Below, in pieces: positions 1 through 8,614 of a stretch of DNA of 21,935 nt. The position numbers and the translations under genes are program-made. Below the pieces are notes generated by a model. That model did not search any database, was not told where the DNA came from, and was given only the letters and a program-made list of their open reading frames with translations. Origin of the DNA: Rhizobium leguminosarum. Lineage in GTDB: Bacteria; Pseudomonadota; Alphaproteobacteria; Rhizobiales; Rhizobiaceae. The DNA is taken from the NCBI RefSeq assembly GCF_001652265.1, contig NZ_LWBS01000451.1:1-21935 (forward strand). The letters run 5' to 3'. Position 1 is the stretch's first letter. Each line of letters starts with the position of its first letter.

Positions 1-1
1 C

Positions 2-88
2 AAGGGCGAAAAGATCGAGAAGAAGGTCTACATTCCCTTCCAGCTCGTGACGCCTGACAACGTCAAGGACTTCGTCACCAAGAACTGA
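2..88 (+). CDS. Sugar ABC transporter periplasmic binding protein, C-terminal tail (partial)
   Basis: Only the last 28 codons lie in the window; the frame is open at the left edge and ends at a TGA. The tail contains KKVYIPFQLVTPDNV, an ending I associate with Peripla_BP_4 (ribose/xylose-type) sugar-binding proteins. The protein would bind a monosaccharide in the periplasm and deliver it to the permease and ATPase encoded just downstream. Gene order (binding protein, ATPase, permease) fits the CUT2 class. The sugar cannot be told from this fragment, and the family call rests mainly on context. Confidence 0.75.
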   Translation, partial: KGEKIEKKVYIPFQLVTPDNVKDFVTKN

Positions 89-103
89 GGCAAATGCCAG
101 ACA

Positions 104-130
104 GGATGCGGGCTTTGCCCGCATCCTTTT
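104..130 (+). terminator. Intercistronic hairpin with short T-run between binding-protein and ATPase genes
   Basis: A perfect 9-bp stem (GGATGCGGG at 104-112 with CCCGCATCC at 118-126) has a 5-base loop and is followed by TTTT. It sits 16 bases after the binding-protein stop and ends 28 bases before the next start. This is the usual place for a partial terminator or 3'-end stabiliser that makes binding-protein mRNA more abundant than transporter mRNA. That function is inferred from position. Confidence 0.7.
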
Positions 131-157
131 CGCCTACCCGTATCCGGAGGAGATGAT

Positions 158-1699
158 ATGGCCGTCAGCCCGACAACCATGGCCGCCGTGCGCGCGAGCG
201 GTGCAGTTCCGAATGCGGAATATCTCTTGAGCGCCGAGGGTGTCCGCAAGGAATTTCCTGGTGTCGTCGCACTTGACGACGTGCAGTTCCGGCTGAAGCG
301 CGCCTCCGTGCATGCGCTGATGGGCGAAAACGGCGCCGGCAAATCGACATTGATGAAGATCCTCGCCGGCATCTATACGCCTGATAAGGGCGATATTCGC
401 CTGAAGGGGATCGAGATCCAGCTGAAATCTCCGCTCGACGCGCTGGAGAACGGCATTGCCATGATCCATCAGGAGCTGAACCTGATGCCGTTCATGACGG
501 TCGCAGAAAATATCTGGATTCGCCGCGAACCGAAGAACCGCCTCGGTTTCATCGATCACGGCGTGATGCACCGCATGACCGAGGAATTGTTTACTCGGCT
601 CAATATCGCAATCGATCCCGATATCGAGGTCCGGTTCCTGTCGGTCGCCAACCGGCAGATGGTCGAGATCGCCAAGGCAGTTTCCTATAATTCCGACGTG
701 CTGATCATGGACGAGCCGACTTCAGCGCTGACGGAGCGCGAGGTCGAGCATCTTTTCCGTATCATCCGAGACCTCAAGGCCCAAGGTATCGGCATCGTCT
801 ACATCACCCACAAGATGAACGAGCTTTTCGAGATCGCCGACGAGTTCTCCGTCTTCCGTGACGGCCGATATATCGGCACGCATGCCTCGACCGACGTCAC
901 CCGCGACGACATCATCCGCATGATGGTCGGGCGCGAGATCACCCAGATGTTTCCCAAGGAAGAGGTGCCGATCGGCGAGGTCGTGCTTTCCGTCAAGGAT
1001 CTGTGTCTCAACGGCGTCTTCAACAACGTCTCCTTCGAGGTCAGGGCTGGCGAAATCCTCGGCGTGGCAGGCCTCGTCGGTTCCGGCCGGTCGAACGTCG
1101 CCGAAACGCTGTTCGGGGTGACGCCGGCAAGCTCCGGCTCGATCGAGCTCTATGGCAAGCCGGTGGCCATTTCTTCGCCGACCGAGGCCATCCGCAATCG
1201 GATGGCATTTCTGACCGAAGACCGGAAAGATACCGGCTGCCTGCTGATCCTCGATATTCTCGAGAACATGCAGATCGCCGTTCTGCAGGACAGATACGTC
1301 AAGGGCGGCTTCGTCCAGCAGGGCGCAGTCGAGGCAACCTGCGAAGACATGGCAAAAAAGCTGCGCGTGAAAACGCCCAATCTCTACGAGCGGGTGGAAA
1401 ATCTTTCGGGCGGCAATCAGCAGAAGGTGCTGATCGGGCGCTGGCTGCTCACCAATCCGCGCATCCTCATCCTCGACGAGCCGACGCGCGGCATCGATGT
1501 CGGTGCCAAGGCGGAAATCCACCGGCTGGTCACGGAGATGGCGCGAAACGGCGTGGCGGTGGTCATGATCTCGTCCGAGATGCCCGAAGTTCTCGGGATG
1601 AGCGACCGCATCATGGTCATGCACGAGGGACGCGTGACCGGTTTCCTCAATCGCGACGAAGCAACACAGATCAAGGTGATGGAGCTGGCTGCGCAGTGA
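158..1699 (+). CDS. CUT2-type sugar ABC transporter, double ATPase subunit (RbsA/MglA/XylG-like)
   Basis: This 513-aa cytoplasmic ATPase contains two nucleotide-binding domains and powers import of a monosaccharide. The first domain has Walker [10 protein letters not shown] (residues 56-64), the degenerate signature LSVANRQ, and Walker [11 protein letters not shown]. The second has the modified P-loop GLVGSGRSN, in which the usual GKS/T is lost, then LSGGNQQKV and [11 protein letters not shown]. One canonical and one degenerate P-loop is normal for RbsA/MglA proteins, whose usual length is about 500 aa. The ATG is preceded by GGAGGAG at 146-152. The permease follows after a short gap in the same direction. 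The substrate cannot be read from the sequence, so no symbol is given. Confidence 0.95.
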   Translation: MAVSPTTMAAVRASGAVPNAEYLLSAEGVRKEFPGVVALDDVQFRLKRASVHALMGENGAGKSTLMKILAGIYTPDKGDIRLKGIEIQLKSPLDALENGIAMIHQELNLMPFMTVAENIWIRREPKNRLGFIDHGVMHRMTEELFTRLNIAIDPDIEVRFLSVANRQMVEIAKAVSYNSDVLIMDEPTSALTEREVEHLFRIIRDLKAQGIGIVYITHKMNELFEIADEFSVFRDGRYIGTHASTDVTRDDIIRMMVGREITQMFPKEEVPIGEVVLSVKDLCLNGVFNNVSFEVRAGEILGVAGLVGSGRSNVAETLFGVTPASSGSIELYGKPVAISSPTEAIRNRMAFLTEDRKDTGCLLILDILENMQIAVLQDRYVKGGFVQQGAVEATCEDMAKKLRVKTPNLYERVENLSGGNQQKVLIGRWLLTNPRILILDEPTRGIDVGAKAEIHRLVTEMARNGVAVVMISSEMPEVLGMSDRIMVMHEGRVTGFLNRDEATQIKVMELAAQ

Positions 1700-1733
1700 T
1701 GCGTTGACGGCGATCGCCCAAGGGAGGTTTGAC

Positions 1734-2759
1734 ATGACTACCAAGGCAGCAGAGGGCGCGGCTCCGCTCGCAACCCGGCAAAGGCGGCGGCGCATACCGA
1801 CGGAACTCAGCATTTTCCTCGTGCTCGTCGGCATCGCCCTCATCTACGAAGTGCTCGGCTGGATGTTCATCGGCCAAAGCTTCCTGATGAATTCGCAGCG
1901 TCTGACGATCATGATCCTGCAGGTCTCCGTCATCGGCATCATCGCCGTCGGCGTTACGCAGGTCATCATCACCGGCGGCATCGACCTTTCGTCGGGGTCG
2001 GTCGTCGGCATGACGGCGATGATCGCAACGAGCTTTGCCCAGTCCTCGACCTGGGGACGGGCCGTCTTTCCCTCGCTGACCGACCTGCCGGCTTTCGTGC
2101 CGATCGTCGTTGGTCTGCTGATCGGGGCGGCCGCCGGTCTCGCGAACGGCGCGCTCATCGCCTACACGAAGATCCCGCCGTTCATTGCCACGCTTGGCAT
2201 GTTCGTTTCGGCCAGAGGCGTGGCGAAGTGGTATACGAAGGGACAGCCGGTTTCCGGGATCACCGAGCAGTTTCATTTCATCGGAACGAAAGCCTGGCCG
2301 GTTGTCGTCTTCCTGGTCGTTGCGCTGATCTTTCACATTGCGCTGCGCTATACGCGTTATGGAAAGTTCACCTATGCCATCGGCGCAAACCCGCAGGCCG
2401 CGCGCGTTTCCGGCATCAACATCGAGGCGCATCTCGTCAAGGTCTATGTGATTGCCGGATTGCTTGCCGGCCTTGCCGGTATCGTCACGGCGGCCCGTGC
2501 GGAAACCGCACAGGCCAGCATGGGTGTCGGATATGAACTCGACGCGATCGCCGCGACCGTCATCGGCGGCACCTCGCTCACCGGCGGCGTCGGGCGCATC
2601 ACCGGCACTGTCATCGGCACCATCATCCTCGGCGTCATGACTTCCGGCTTCACGTTCCTCAGGATCGACGCCTATTACCAGGAGATCGTCAAGGGCCTCA
2701 TCATCGTCGCGGCTGTTGTCATCGACGTCTACAGACAGAAGAAGCGCCGCAAGCACTAA
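1734..2759 (+). CDS. CUT2-type sugar ABC transporter permease (RbsC-like)
   Basis: This 341-aa inner-membrane permease of the BPD_transp_2 family forms the sugar channel of the transporter. It has many hydrophobic segments and the family-typical stretches GGIDLSSGSVVGM, TLGMFVSARG, ARVSGINIEAHLVKVYVIAGLLAG (broken here only by naming) and IGGTSLTGGVGRITGT near the C-terminus. I chose the ATG at 1734 because AGGGAGG (1721-1727) lies 6 bases upstream; an in-frame TTG at 1704 lacks such a site. It is the last gene of the operon, followed within 30 bases by a terminator hairpin. The substrate is unknown. Confidence 0.93.
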   Translation: MTTKAAEGAAPLATRQRRRRIPTELSIFLVLVGIALIYEVLGWMFIGQSFLMNSQRLTIMILQVSVIGIIAVGVTQVIITGGIDLSSGSVVGMTAMIATSFAQSSTWGRAVFPSLTDLPAFVPIVVGLLIGAAAGLANGALIAYTKIPPFIATLGMFVSARGVAKWYTKGQPVSGITEQFHFIGTKAWPVVVFLVVALIFHIALRYTRYGKFTYAIGANPQAARVSGINIEAHLVKVYVIAGLLAGLAGIVTAARAETAQASMGVGYELDAIAATVIGGTSLTGGVGRITGTVIGTIILGVMTSGFTFLRIDAYYQEIVKGLIIVAAVVIDVYRQKKRRKH

Positions 2760-2788
2760 TTTCCGGCAGCGTGATCCGATAGTTTTTG

Positions 2789-2814
2789 CGGGGGCCTCGG
2801 CCCCCGTTCCGTTT
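2789..2814 (+). terminator. Rho-independent terminator of the sugar transport operon
   Basis: CGGGGGCC (2789-2796) pairs with GGCCCCCG (2799-2806), leaving a 2-base apex that in practice opens to a larger loop. It is followed by the mildly T-rich TTCCGTTT. It begins 29 bases after the permease stop. Confidence 0.75.
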
Positions 2815-2816
2815 AG

Positions 2817-2866
2817 AGAGCATGATGCCGCTGAGTGTCAGCGGTTTTCGGACAACGTCATGCTCT
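2817..2866. repeat. RIME-like rhizobial intergenic palindromic repeat
   Basis: Outer arms AGAGCATGA (2817-2825) and TCATGCTCT (2858-2866) enclose an inner perfect 7-bp hairpin, CCGCTGA/TCAGCGG (2828-2844, loop GTG), followed by TTTT and CGGACAACG. The framework (AGAGCATGATGCCG, then AGCGGTTTTCGGAC, then TCATGCTCT) is one I recognise as a very common intergenic repeat in Rhizobium and Sinorhizobium chromosomes. The inner hairpin plus T-run could act as a second terminator. Copy number cannot be checked from one window. Confidence 0.65.
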
Positions 2867-3027
2867 AACTATTTAACTTAGAAGAGCATTCAGATTTTAG
2901 GCCGATCCAGCCGAAATTAATCCTGTTCTAGTGCCGAAGACAGGTTTCTAAAAAAAGAAGTGGCGAATTCCGTCAGCTTTTCTATTCTGCCGCTTCATTC
3001 GCCCGTTCGGGCAGCGCAGGAAGACAG

Positions 3028-4086
3028 ATGCAATTCGTATTTGACGGCCACAACGACGTTCTCCTTCGACTCTGGACTCATTCAAAAGACGGCAGTGACC
3101 CGATCGCGGAATTCGCGGGCGGCACGACGATCGGCCATATCGATGCGCGTCGGGCCAGAGAGGGCGGTCTTTCGGGCGGTCTTTGCGCCATCTACATTCC
3201 CTCAGGCGATCTCGTCTTCGCCGATCCGGATGCCAGCGGTCGCTATATCACGCCGATGGCGGCCCCTCTTGATCCGCTGCCTTCCCTTGCCATCGCCAAT
3301 GAAATGGCGGCGATCGCGCTGCGGCTCGATCGCGCTGGCGCCTGGCGGCTTTGCCGGACGGTGAAGGATATTCGCGGCGCCATGGCGGATAACATTTTTG
3401 CCGCCGTCATGCATATGGAAGGCTGCGAGGCGATCGGCGCCGATCTTTCGGCGCTCGAGGTATTCTACGCGGCGGGGCTGCGGTCGCTCGGGCCTGTCTG
3501 GAGCCGGCACAATGTCTTCGGTCACGGCGTGCCCTTCGCCTTCCCGATGTCGCCGGACACGGCACCCGGCCTCACCGATGCCGGCTTCGCGCTGGTCAGG
3601 GAATGCAATCGTCTCGGTATCCTGATCGACCTTGCCCATATCACCGAGAAGGGTTTCTGGGACGTGGCGAAGACGACGGACCAGCCGCTGGTCGCCAGCC
3701 ATTCCAATGCCCACGCCCTGACGCCGGTCGCGCGCAACCTGACGGACAGGCAGCTCGATGCGATCCGCGAAAGCCGCGGGCTCGTTGGTGTCAATTATGC
3801 CACCGCCATGCTGCGTGCCGACGGCCGCTCGGACAGCGATACGCCGCTTGCCGACATGATCCGCCATATCGACTATCTCGTGAACCGCATTGGCATCGAC
3901 TGCGTGGCGCTCGGATCGGACTTCGACGGGGCCACCATTCCTGAAGAAATCGGCGATGCCGCGGGCAATCAGAAGCTGATTGCCGCTCTCAGAGAGGTTG
4001 GCTATGCTGACGCCGACCTGGCAAAACTTGCCCGTGAAAACTGGCTTCGCATTCTGGCCCAGGCCTGGCGGGAGGACCACGCCTAA
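3028..4086 (+). CDS. Membrane dipeptidase (renal dipeptidase), peptidase family M19
   Basis: This 352-aa zinc peptidase of the amidohydrolase superfamily hydrolyses dipeptides, in some members D-containing dipeptides. Likely metal ligands by comparison with mammalian dipeptidase are H8 and D10 (GHND), E131 (HMEGCE), H204 (DLAH) and H225 (SHSNAHAL); the active-site aspartate is in SDFDG (D298). Length is usual for bacterial M19 enzymes. No signal peptide is visible, so it is probably cytoplasmic. AGGAAG (3018-3023) precedes the ATG. It is the first gene of a run of six and lies 36 bases before a peptide-binding protein gene, suggesting it cleaves what the transporter imports. The exact substrate is unknown. 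Confidence 0.93.
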   Translation: MQFVFDGHNDVLLRLWTHSKDGSDPIAEFAGGTTIGHIDARRAREGGLSGGLCAIYIPSGDLVFADPDASGRYITPMAAPLDPLPSLAIANEMAAIALRLDRAGAWRLCRTVKDIRGAMADNIFAAVMHMEGCEAIGADLSALEVFYAAGLRSLGPVWSRHNVFGHGVPFAFPMSPDTAPGLTDAGFALVRECNRLGILIDLAHITEKGFWDVAKTTDQPLVASHSNAHALTPVARNLTDRQLDAIRESRGLVGVNYATAMLRADGRSDSDTPLADMIRHIDYLVNRIGIDCVALGSDFDGATIPEEIGDAAGNQKLIAALREVGYADADLAKLARENWLRILAQAWREDHA

Positions 4087-4122
4087 GCCTTTCGTATCCA
4101 ATCAAAAACAGGGGAACAGACT

Positions 4123-5766
4123 ATGATGATGACCAAATTCAGCCGCAATTTTCGCATGCTTTCCGCGGGAGCCGCTCTTTCGCTCCTGATGATGGCGGCA
4201 CCCTCCGCCTTCGCCGAGACGCCGAAGGATACGCTGGTCGAAGGATTTGCCATCGACGATATCATCACGATGGATCCGGGCGAGGCTTTCGAGCTTTCGA
4301 CGGCTGAAATCACTACCAACAGCTACAGCCTGCTTGTTCGTCTCGACATGGACGACACATCGAAGGTGAAGGGCGATCTGGCAGAGAGCTGGAGCGTTTC
4401 CGATGATGGTCTCACCTATACGTTCAAGCTGAAATCGGGCCTGAAATTCGCCTCCGGCAACCCGATCACTGCCGAAGACGTCGCCTGGTCGTTCGAGCGC
4501 GCCGTCAAGCTCGACAAGAGCCCGGCCTTCATCCTCACCCAGTTCGGCCTGACCGGCGACAACGTCACGGAAAAAGCCAAGGCGGCCGATGCCGGCACTT
4601 TCGTCTTCACGGTCGACAAGGCCTATGCGCCGAGCTTCGTGCTGAACTGCCTGACGGCAACCGTCGCTTCCGTCGTCGACAAGAAGCTGGTGCTGGAGCA
4701 TGTGAAGGCGGTGACGCCAGATGCCGAGCACAAATACGACAATGATTTCGGCAATGAGTGGCTGAAGACCGGCTATGCCGGCTCCGGCGCCTATAAGTTG
4801 CGCGAATGGCGCGCCAACGAAGTTGTCGTGCTGGAGCGCAACGACAATTATTATGGCGACAAGGCGAAGCTCAACCGCGTCATCTATCGCTACATGAAGG
4901 AAAGCTCGGCTCAGCGGCTGGCGCTCGAAGCCGGCGACATCGATATCGCCCGCAACCTCGAGCCAGGCGACATCGACGCTGTTTCGAAGAATGCCGATCT
5001 CGCGACAACGAGTGCGCCGAAGGGCACGATTTATTATGTCAGCCTGAACAACAAGAACGAGAACCTGAAAAAGCCGGAAGTCCAGGAAGCCTTCAAGTAT
5101 CTAGTCGATTACGATGCGATCGGCGCAACCTTGATCAAGGGTATCGGCGAGATCCACCAGACCTTCCTGCCGAAGGGCCAGCTCGGCGCGCTCGATGAGA
5201 ACCCCTACAAGCTTGATGTCGCCAAGGCCAAGGAACTGCTCGCCAAGGCCGGCGTACCCGACGGTTTCTCGATCACCATGGATGTGCGCAACACGCAGCC
5301 GGTGACGGGTATCGCCGAATCCATGCAGCAGACGCTGGCGCAAGCCGGCGTCAAGATGGAAATCATCCCCGGCGACGGCAAGCAGACGCTGACCAAGTAC
5401 CGCGCCCGCACCCACGACATGTATATCGGCCAGTGGGGTTCGGACTATTTCGATCCGAATTCCAATGCCGATACCTTTACCGGCAATCCCGACAATTCCG
5501 ATGCCGGCACGGTGAAGACGCTCGCATGGCGCAACACCTGGGAAGCGCCGGAACTGGACAAGCAAGCCAAGGCCGCACTTCTGGAACGCGACGCCGCCAA
5601 GCGCGCCGCCATATATCAGGACATCCAGAAGAAGTACCTGGCAAACAGCCCCTTTGTCTTCATCTTCCAGCAGACCGAGGTGGCCGGCTACCGCAAGAGC
5701 GTGAAGGACTTCAAGCTGGGTCCGAGCTTCGACACCAATTTCGTCGGTCCGATCGCCAAGGAATAG
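4123..5766 (+). CDS. Peptide ABC transporter periplasmic binding protein (SBP_bac_5, DppA/OppA-like)
   Basis: This 547-aa protein captures the substrate in the periplasm. A clear signal peptide (positive N-region, hydrophobic core, SAFA end) predicts cleavage after A31. The mature protein has family-5 features: LAESWSVSDDGLTYTFKL near the N-terminus, GNPITAEDVAWSFERA, then GSGAYKLREW and RNDNYY. Three ATGs stand in a row at 4123, 4126 and 4129. GGGGAA (4111-4116) best fits the first, though the choice changes only one or two residues. It lies between the dipeptidase and two permease genes. Family 5 binds di- and oligopeptides, nickel or sugars; the linked dipeptidase favours peptides. Confidence 0.93.
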   Translation: MMMTKFSRNFRMLSAGAALSLLMMAAPSAFAETPKDTLVEGFAIDDIITMDPGEAFELSTAEITTNSYSLLVRLDMDDTSKVKGDLAESWSVSDDGLTYTFKLKSGLKFASGNPITAEDVAWSFERAVKLDKSPAFILTQFGLTGDNVTEKAKAADAGTFVFTVDKAYAPSFVLNCLTATVASVVDKKLVLEHVKAVTPDAEHKYDNDFGNEWLKTGYAGSGAYKLREWRANEVVVLERNDNYYGDKAKLNRVIYRYMKESSAQRLALEAGDIDIARNLEPGDIDAVSKNADLATTSAPKGTIYYVSLNNKNENLKKPEVQEAFKYLVDYDAIGATLIKGIGEIHQTFLPKGQLGALDENPYKLDVAKAKELLAKAGVPDGFSITMDVRNTQPVTGIAESMQQTLAQAGVKMEIIPGDGKQTLTKYRARTHDMYIGQWGSDYFDPNSNADTFTGNPDNSDAGTVKTLAWRNTWEAPELDKQAKAALLERDAAKRAAIYQDIQKKYLANSPFVFIFQQTEVAGYRKSVKDFKLGPSFDTNFVGPIAKE

Positions 5767-5784
5767 TCCGGCAGGATTGGTCGC

Positions 5785-6852
5785 TTGAGCACCGTCGAAA
5801 CAATGCAGGAGGCGCGGCCCCGGAAGGGCCGTGCCGGCGCCTTTGCGAAGGCTTTGGGGCGGTTTCTGTTTGCCGCCGTCACCACCTATCTCGGCCTGCT
5901 GGCCGTCACCTTCTTCATCGGCCGCGTCGTGCCGATCGATCCCGTGCTCGCCATCCTCGGCGATCGCGCGCCCCATCATGTCGTCGAGCGCGTTCGCCAG
6001 GAAATGGGCTTCAACCTGCCGCTCTACCAGCAGTTCTTCATCTATATCAAAGGCATCCTCTCCGGCGATTTCGGCAATTCGGTGCTGACGACCAATCCCG
6101 TGATGGTCGATATTCGCCGCGCTCTGCCGGCGACGGTCGAGCTGGCAACGCTTGGAACGATCATCGGCGCCGTCGTCGGCGTGCCGCTCGGTGTTCTCGC
6201 CGCGGTGCGTCGTGGCAGCATCGTCGACCAGGTGGTGCGCGTCATCGGTCTGATCGGTTATTCGGTGCCGATCTTCTGGCTGGCGCTGATCTCGCTCGTC
6301 ATTTTCTATGCGCAATTGCGCTGGGTGGCCTTTCCCGGCCGGATCGATATTGTCTTCGAATACACGTTCACGCCGATCACCGGCTTGTACCTCTTCGACA
6401 GCGCCTGGCAGGGGCAGTGGGATGTCTTCTACGACGTGTTCCGCCACATTATCCTGCCTGCCTCTCTGCTCGGCTACTTCTCGCTCGCCTATATCAGCCG
6501 GATGACGCGCAGCTTCATGCTGAACGAGCTTTCCCAGGAATATATCGTCGCCGTGCGTGCCAAGGGGCTTTCGGAAACACGGGTGATCTGGGGCCATGCG
6601 CTGCGCAATGCCGCCGTGCCGCTCGTTACCGTGATTGCGCTGTCCTATGCCGGCCTGCTCGAAGGATCGGTGCTGACCGAGACCGTCTTTTCCTGGCCGG
6701 GCATCGGGCTCTACATCACCAATTCGCTGCAGAATGCCGACATGAACGCCGTTCTTGGCGGCACGATCGTCATCGGTACGGTCTTCATCGGTATCAACCT
6801 TCTGTCCGATCTTCTCTACCGGACGCTCGACCCGAGGACGCGAAACCGATGA
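5785..6852 (+). CDS. Peptide ABC transporter permease (DppB/OppB-like)
   Basis: This 355-aa inner-membrane subunit has an N-terminal transmembrane segment at about residues 30-50, then a periplasmic stretch (EMGFNLPLYQQF) typical of DppB proteins. Several C-terminal spans follow. The EAA loop that docks the ATPase reads EYIVAVRAKGLSETRVIWG at about residues 252-270. The start is probably the TTG at 5785, with AGGA at 5773-5776; an ATG at 5803 is the alternative and would remove six residues. The gene begins 18 bases after the binding-protein stop, and its TGA overlaps the next ATG. Confidence 0.92.
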   Translation: MSTVETMQEARPRKGRAGAFAKALGRFLFAAVTTYLGLLAVTFFIGRVVPIDPVLAILGDRAPHHVVERVRQEMGFNLPLYQQFFIYIKGILSGDFGNSVLTTNPVMVDIRRALPATVELATLGTIIGAVVGVPLGVLAAVRRGSIVDQVVRVIGLIGYSVPIFWLALISLVIFYAQLRWVAFPGRIDIVFEYTFTPITGLYLFDSAWQGQWDVFYDVFRHIILPASLLGYFSLAYISRMTRSFMLNELSQEYIVAVRAKGLSETRVIWGHALRNAAVPLVTVIALSYAGLLEGSVLTETVFSWPGIGLYITNSLQNADMNAVLGGTIVIGTVFIGINLLSDLLYRTLDPRTRNR

Positions 6853-7784
6853 CGGCCAATGCCAGCCCATCTCCTGCGATGAGCCGCCGCGAATGGCTGC
6901 TTTCCGACCGGCCGCAATCGCGCCTGCAGGCCCGCCTCGGCCGGGCCTATGTCGCATGGCGGCAGTTCACGGCCAACAGGCTCGCCGTCGTCGGCCTGCT
7001 GATCATCGTGGCGCTGCTTTTCATCGCCGCCTTTGCCGATGTGCTCGCCACGCATAATCCGGTGGTCGGCGATCTGCGCAATGCCCGCCTGCTGCCGCCC
7101 GGCACGGGGGAATTCTGGCTCGGATCGGATGACCAGGGCCGTGATATCTATTCCCGGCTGATCTACGGATCGCGATTGACGCTGCTCGTCGTCGCGCTCG
7201 TCGCCGTCATCTCGGCGCCGATCGGTCTGATCGTCGGCACGGTCTCCGGTTATGCCGGAGGCTGGGTGGATGCGACGCTGATGCGGATTACCGATATCTT
7301 CCTCGCCTTTCCGAAGCTGGTGCTGGCGCTCGCCTTCGTCGCGGCGCTCGGGCCTGGCATCCAGAATGCGATCATCGCGATTGCGATCACGTCCTGGCCG
7401 CCCTATGCCCGTATCGCGCGCGCCGAGACGCTGACGGTCCGGCGTTCCGACTATATTTCGGCGGTGAAGCTGATGGGAGCCTCGCCGCTTCGCATTGTCG
7501 TGCGCCATGTCATGCCGCTCTGTATTTCCTCGCTGATCGTGCGTGTGACGCTCGACATGGCGGGCATCATCCTGACGGCGGCCGGTCTCGGTTTCCTCGG
7601 TCTGGGGGCGCAGCCGCCGCTGCCGGAATGGGGTGCGATGATCGCCTCGGGACGGCGTTTCATCCTCGATCAATGGTGGGTCGCGGCGATGCCCGGCATC
7701 GCCATCCTCATCGTCAGCCTCGGCTTCAATCTCCTCGGCGACGGCCTGCGCGACGCGCTCGACCCCAAGGAGAGCGGCCAATGA
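6849..7784 (+). CDS. Peptide ABC transporter permease (DppC/OppC-like)
   Basis: This 311-aa second membrane subunit pairs with the upstream permease. It shows the DppC/OppC layout: a hydrophilic N-terminus ending in QFTANRLAVVG, a first transmembrane segment at about 50-70, LGSDDQGRDIYSRLIYG before the core, and an EAA loop at D201 onward (DYISAVKLMGASPLRIVVRH). The frame is open far upstream, but the ATG at 6849 sits in an ATGA overlap with the previous stop and begins the recognisable protein, so it is preferred. The stop overlaps the next start in the same way, indicating translational coupling. Confidence 0.92.
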   Translation: MTANASPSPAMSRREWLLSDRPQSRLQARLGRAYVAWRQFTANRLAVVGLLIIVALLFIAAFADVLATHNPVVGDLRNARLLPPGTGEFWLGSDDQGRDIYSRLIYGSRLTLLVVALVAVISAPIGLIVGTVSGYAGGWVDATLMRITDIFLAFPKLVLALAFVAALGPGIQNAIIAIAITSWPPYARIARAETLTVRRSDYISAVKLMGASPLRIVVRHVMPLCISSLIVRVTLDMAGIILTAAGLGFLGLGAQPPLPEWGAMIASGRRFILDQWWVAAMPGIAILIVSLGFNLLGDGLRDALDPKESGQ

Positions 7785-8614
7785 CAACACTTCTGACGGT
7801 GGACAAGCTCAAGGTCAGCTACCCCACGCGCACCGGCGTGATAGAGGCCGTGCGCGGCGTCTCCTTCACGCTCGGCAAGGAAAGACTCGGCATCGTCGGT
7901 GAATCCGGTTCCGGCAAGTCGCAGACCGGACGAGCGATCATGGGCCTGACGCCGAAACACGGCATCGTCACGGCCGACAGGCTTAATTTCAACGGCATCG
8001 ATCTGATCAATGCGTCTGCCGGCGAAAGGCGCAGGCTGCGCGGCAAGCGCATCGCCATGATCCTGCAGGATCCGAAATATTCGCTCGATCCCGTCATGTC
8101 GATCGGACGGCAGATCTGCGAAACGCTGCGCACGCATGAGAAGGTCGGCAAGGCGGAGGCGCGCGAGCGCGCGCTCGCCATGCTGGAAGCGGTGCAGATC
8201 CGCGACCCGAAACGTGTCTTCGACCTGCATCCGCACGAGGTTTCGGGCGGCATGGGGCAGCGGGCGATGATCGCCATGATGCTGATTGCCGGGCCTGAGC
8301 TGCTGATTGCCGACGAGCCGACCTCGGCGCTCGACGTGACGGTGCAGCTCGACGTGCTGCGGATCATGGACAGACTGGTGTCCGAGCGCGGCATGGGGCT
8401 GATCTTCGTCTCCCACGATCTGAGGCTGGTTTCCTCCTTCTGCGACCGCGTCATCGTCATGTATGCCGGCAAGATCGTCGAGGAGCTGGCGGCCGCCGAT
8501 CTCAAACATGCGCGGCATCCCTATACGCAGGGGCTGCTGAACTGCATGCCCGAGATCGGCGCGAACCGCCACCCGCTGCCGGTGCTCGACCGCAAGCCGG
8601 AGTGGGCGGCATGA
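7781..8614 (+). CDS. Peptide ABC transporter ATPase (DppD/OppD-like), short form
   Basis: This 277-aa cytoplasmic ATPase has Walker A GESGSGKSQ (residues 40-48), a Q-loop in LQDPKYSLDP, signature VSGGMGQR (154-161) and Walker B IADEP with D178-E179. RHPYTQGLLNCMPEIG near the end is the start of the oligopeptide-transporter C-terminal region. At 277 aa it is shorter than typical DppD/OppD (about 320-340 aa), so most of that C-terminal domain, which in relatives carries an iron-sulfur cysteine motif, is absent. The ATG at 7781 overlaps the permease stop (ATGA). It should form a heterodimer with the next gene product. Confidence 0.92.
   Translation: MTTLLTVDKLKVSYPTRTGVIEAVRGVSFTLGKERLGIVGESGSGKSQTGRAIMGLTPKHGIVTADRLNFNGIDLINASAGERRRLRGKRIAMILQDPKYSLDPVMSIGRQICETLRTHEKVGKAEARERALAMLEAVQIRDPKRVFDLHPHEVSGGMGQRAMIAMMLIAGPELLIADEPTSALDVTVQLDVLRIMDRLVSERGMGLIFVSHDLRLVSSFCDRVIVMYAGKIVEELAAADLKHARHPYTQGLLNCMPEIGANRHPLPVLDRKPEWAA

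Noticed and set aside
5433..6848. Upstream extension of the DppC-like permease frame
   Set aside because: The frame is merely open there; it overlaps two well-supported genes and its translation has no family features before the ATG at 6849.
5101..6957. Long minus-strand open frame (about 618 codons) opposite the peptide binding-protein and permease genes
   Set aside because: Low-complexity composition rich in D, R, G and H, typical of antisense shadows; the plus-strand genes are clear family members.
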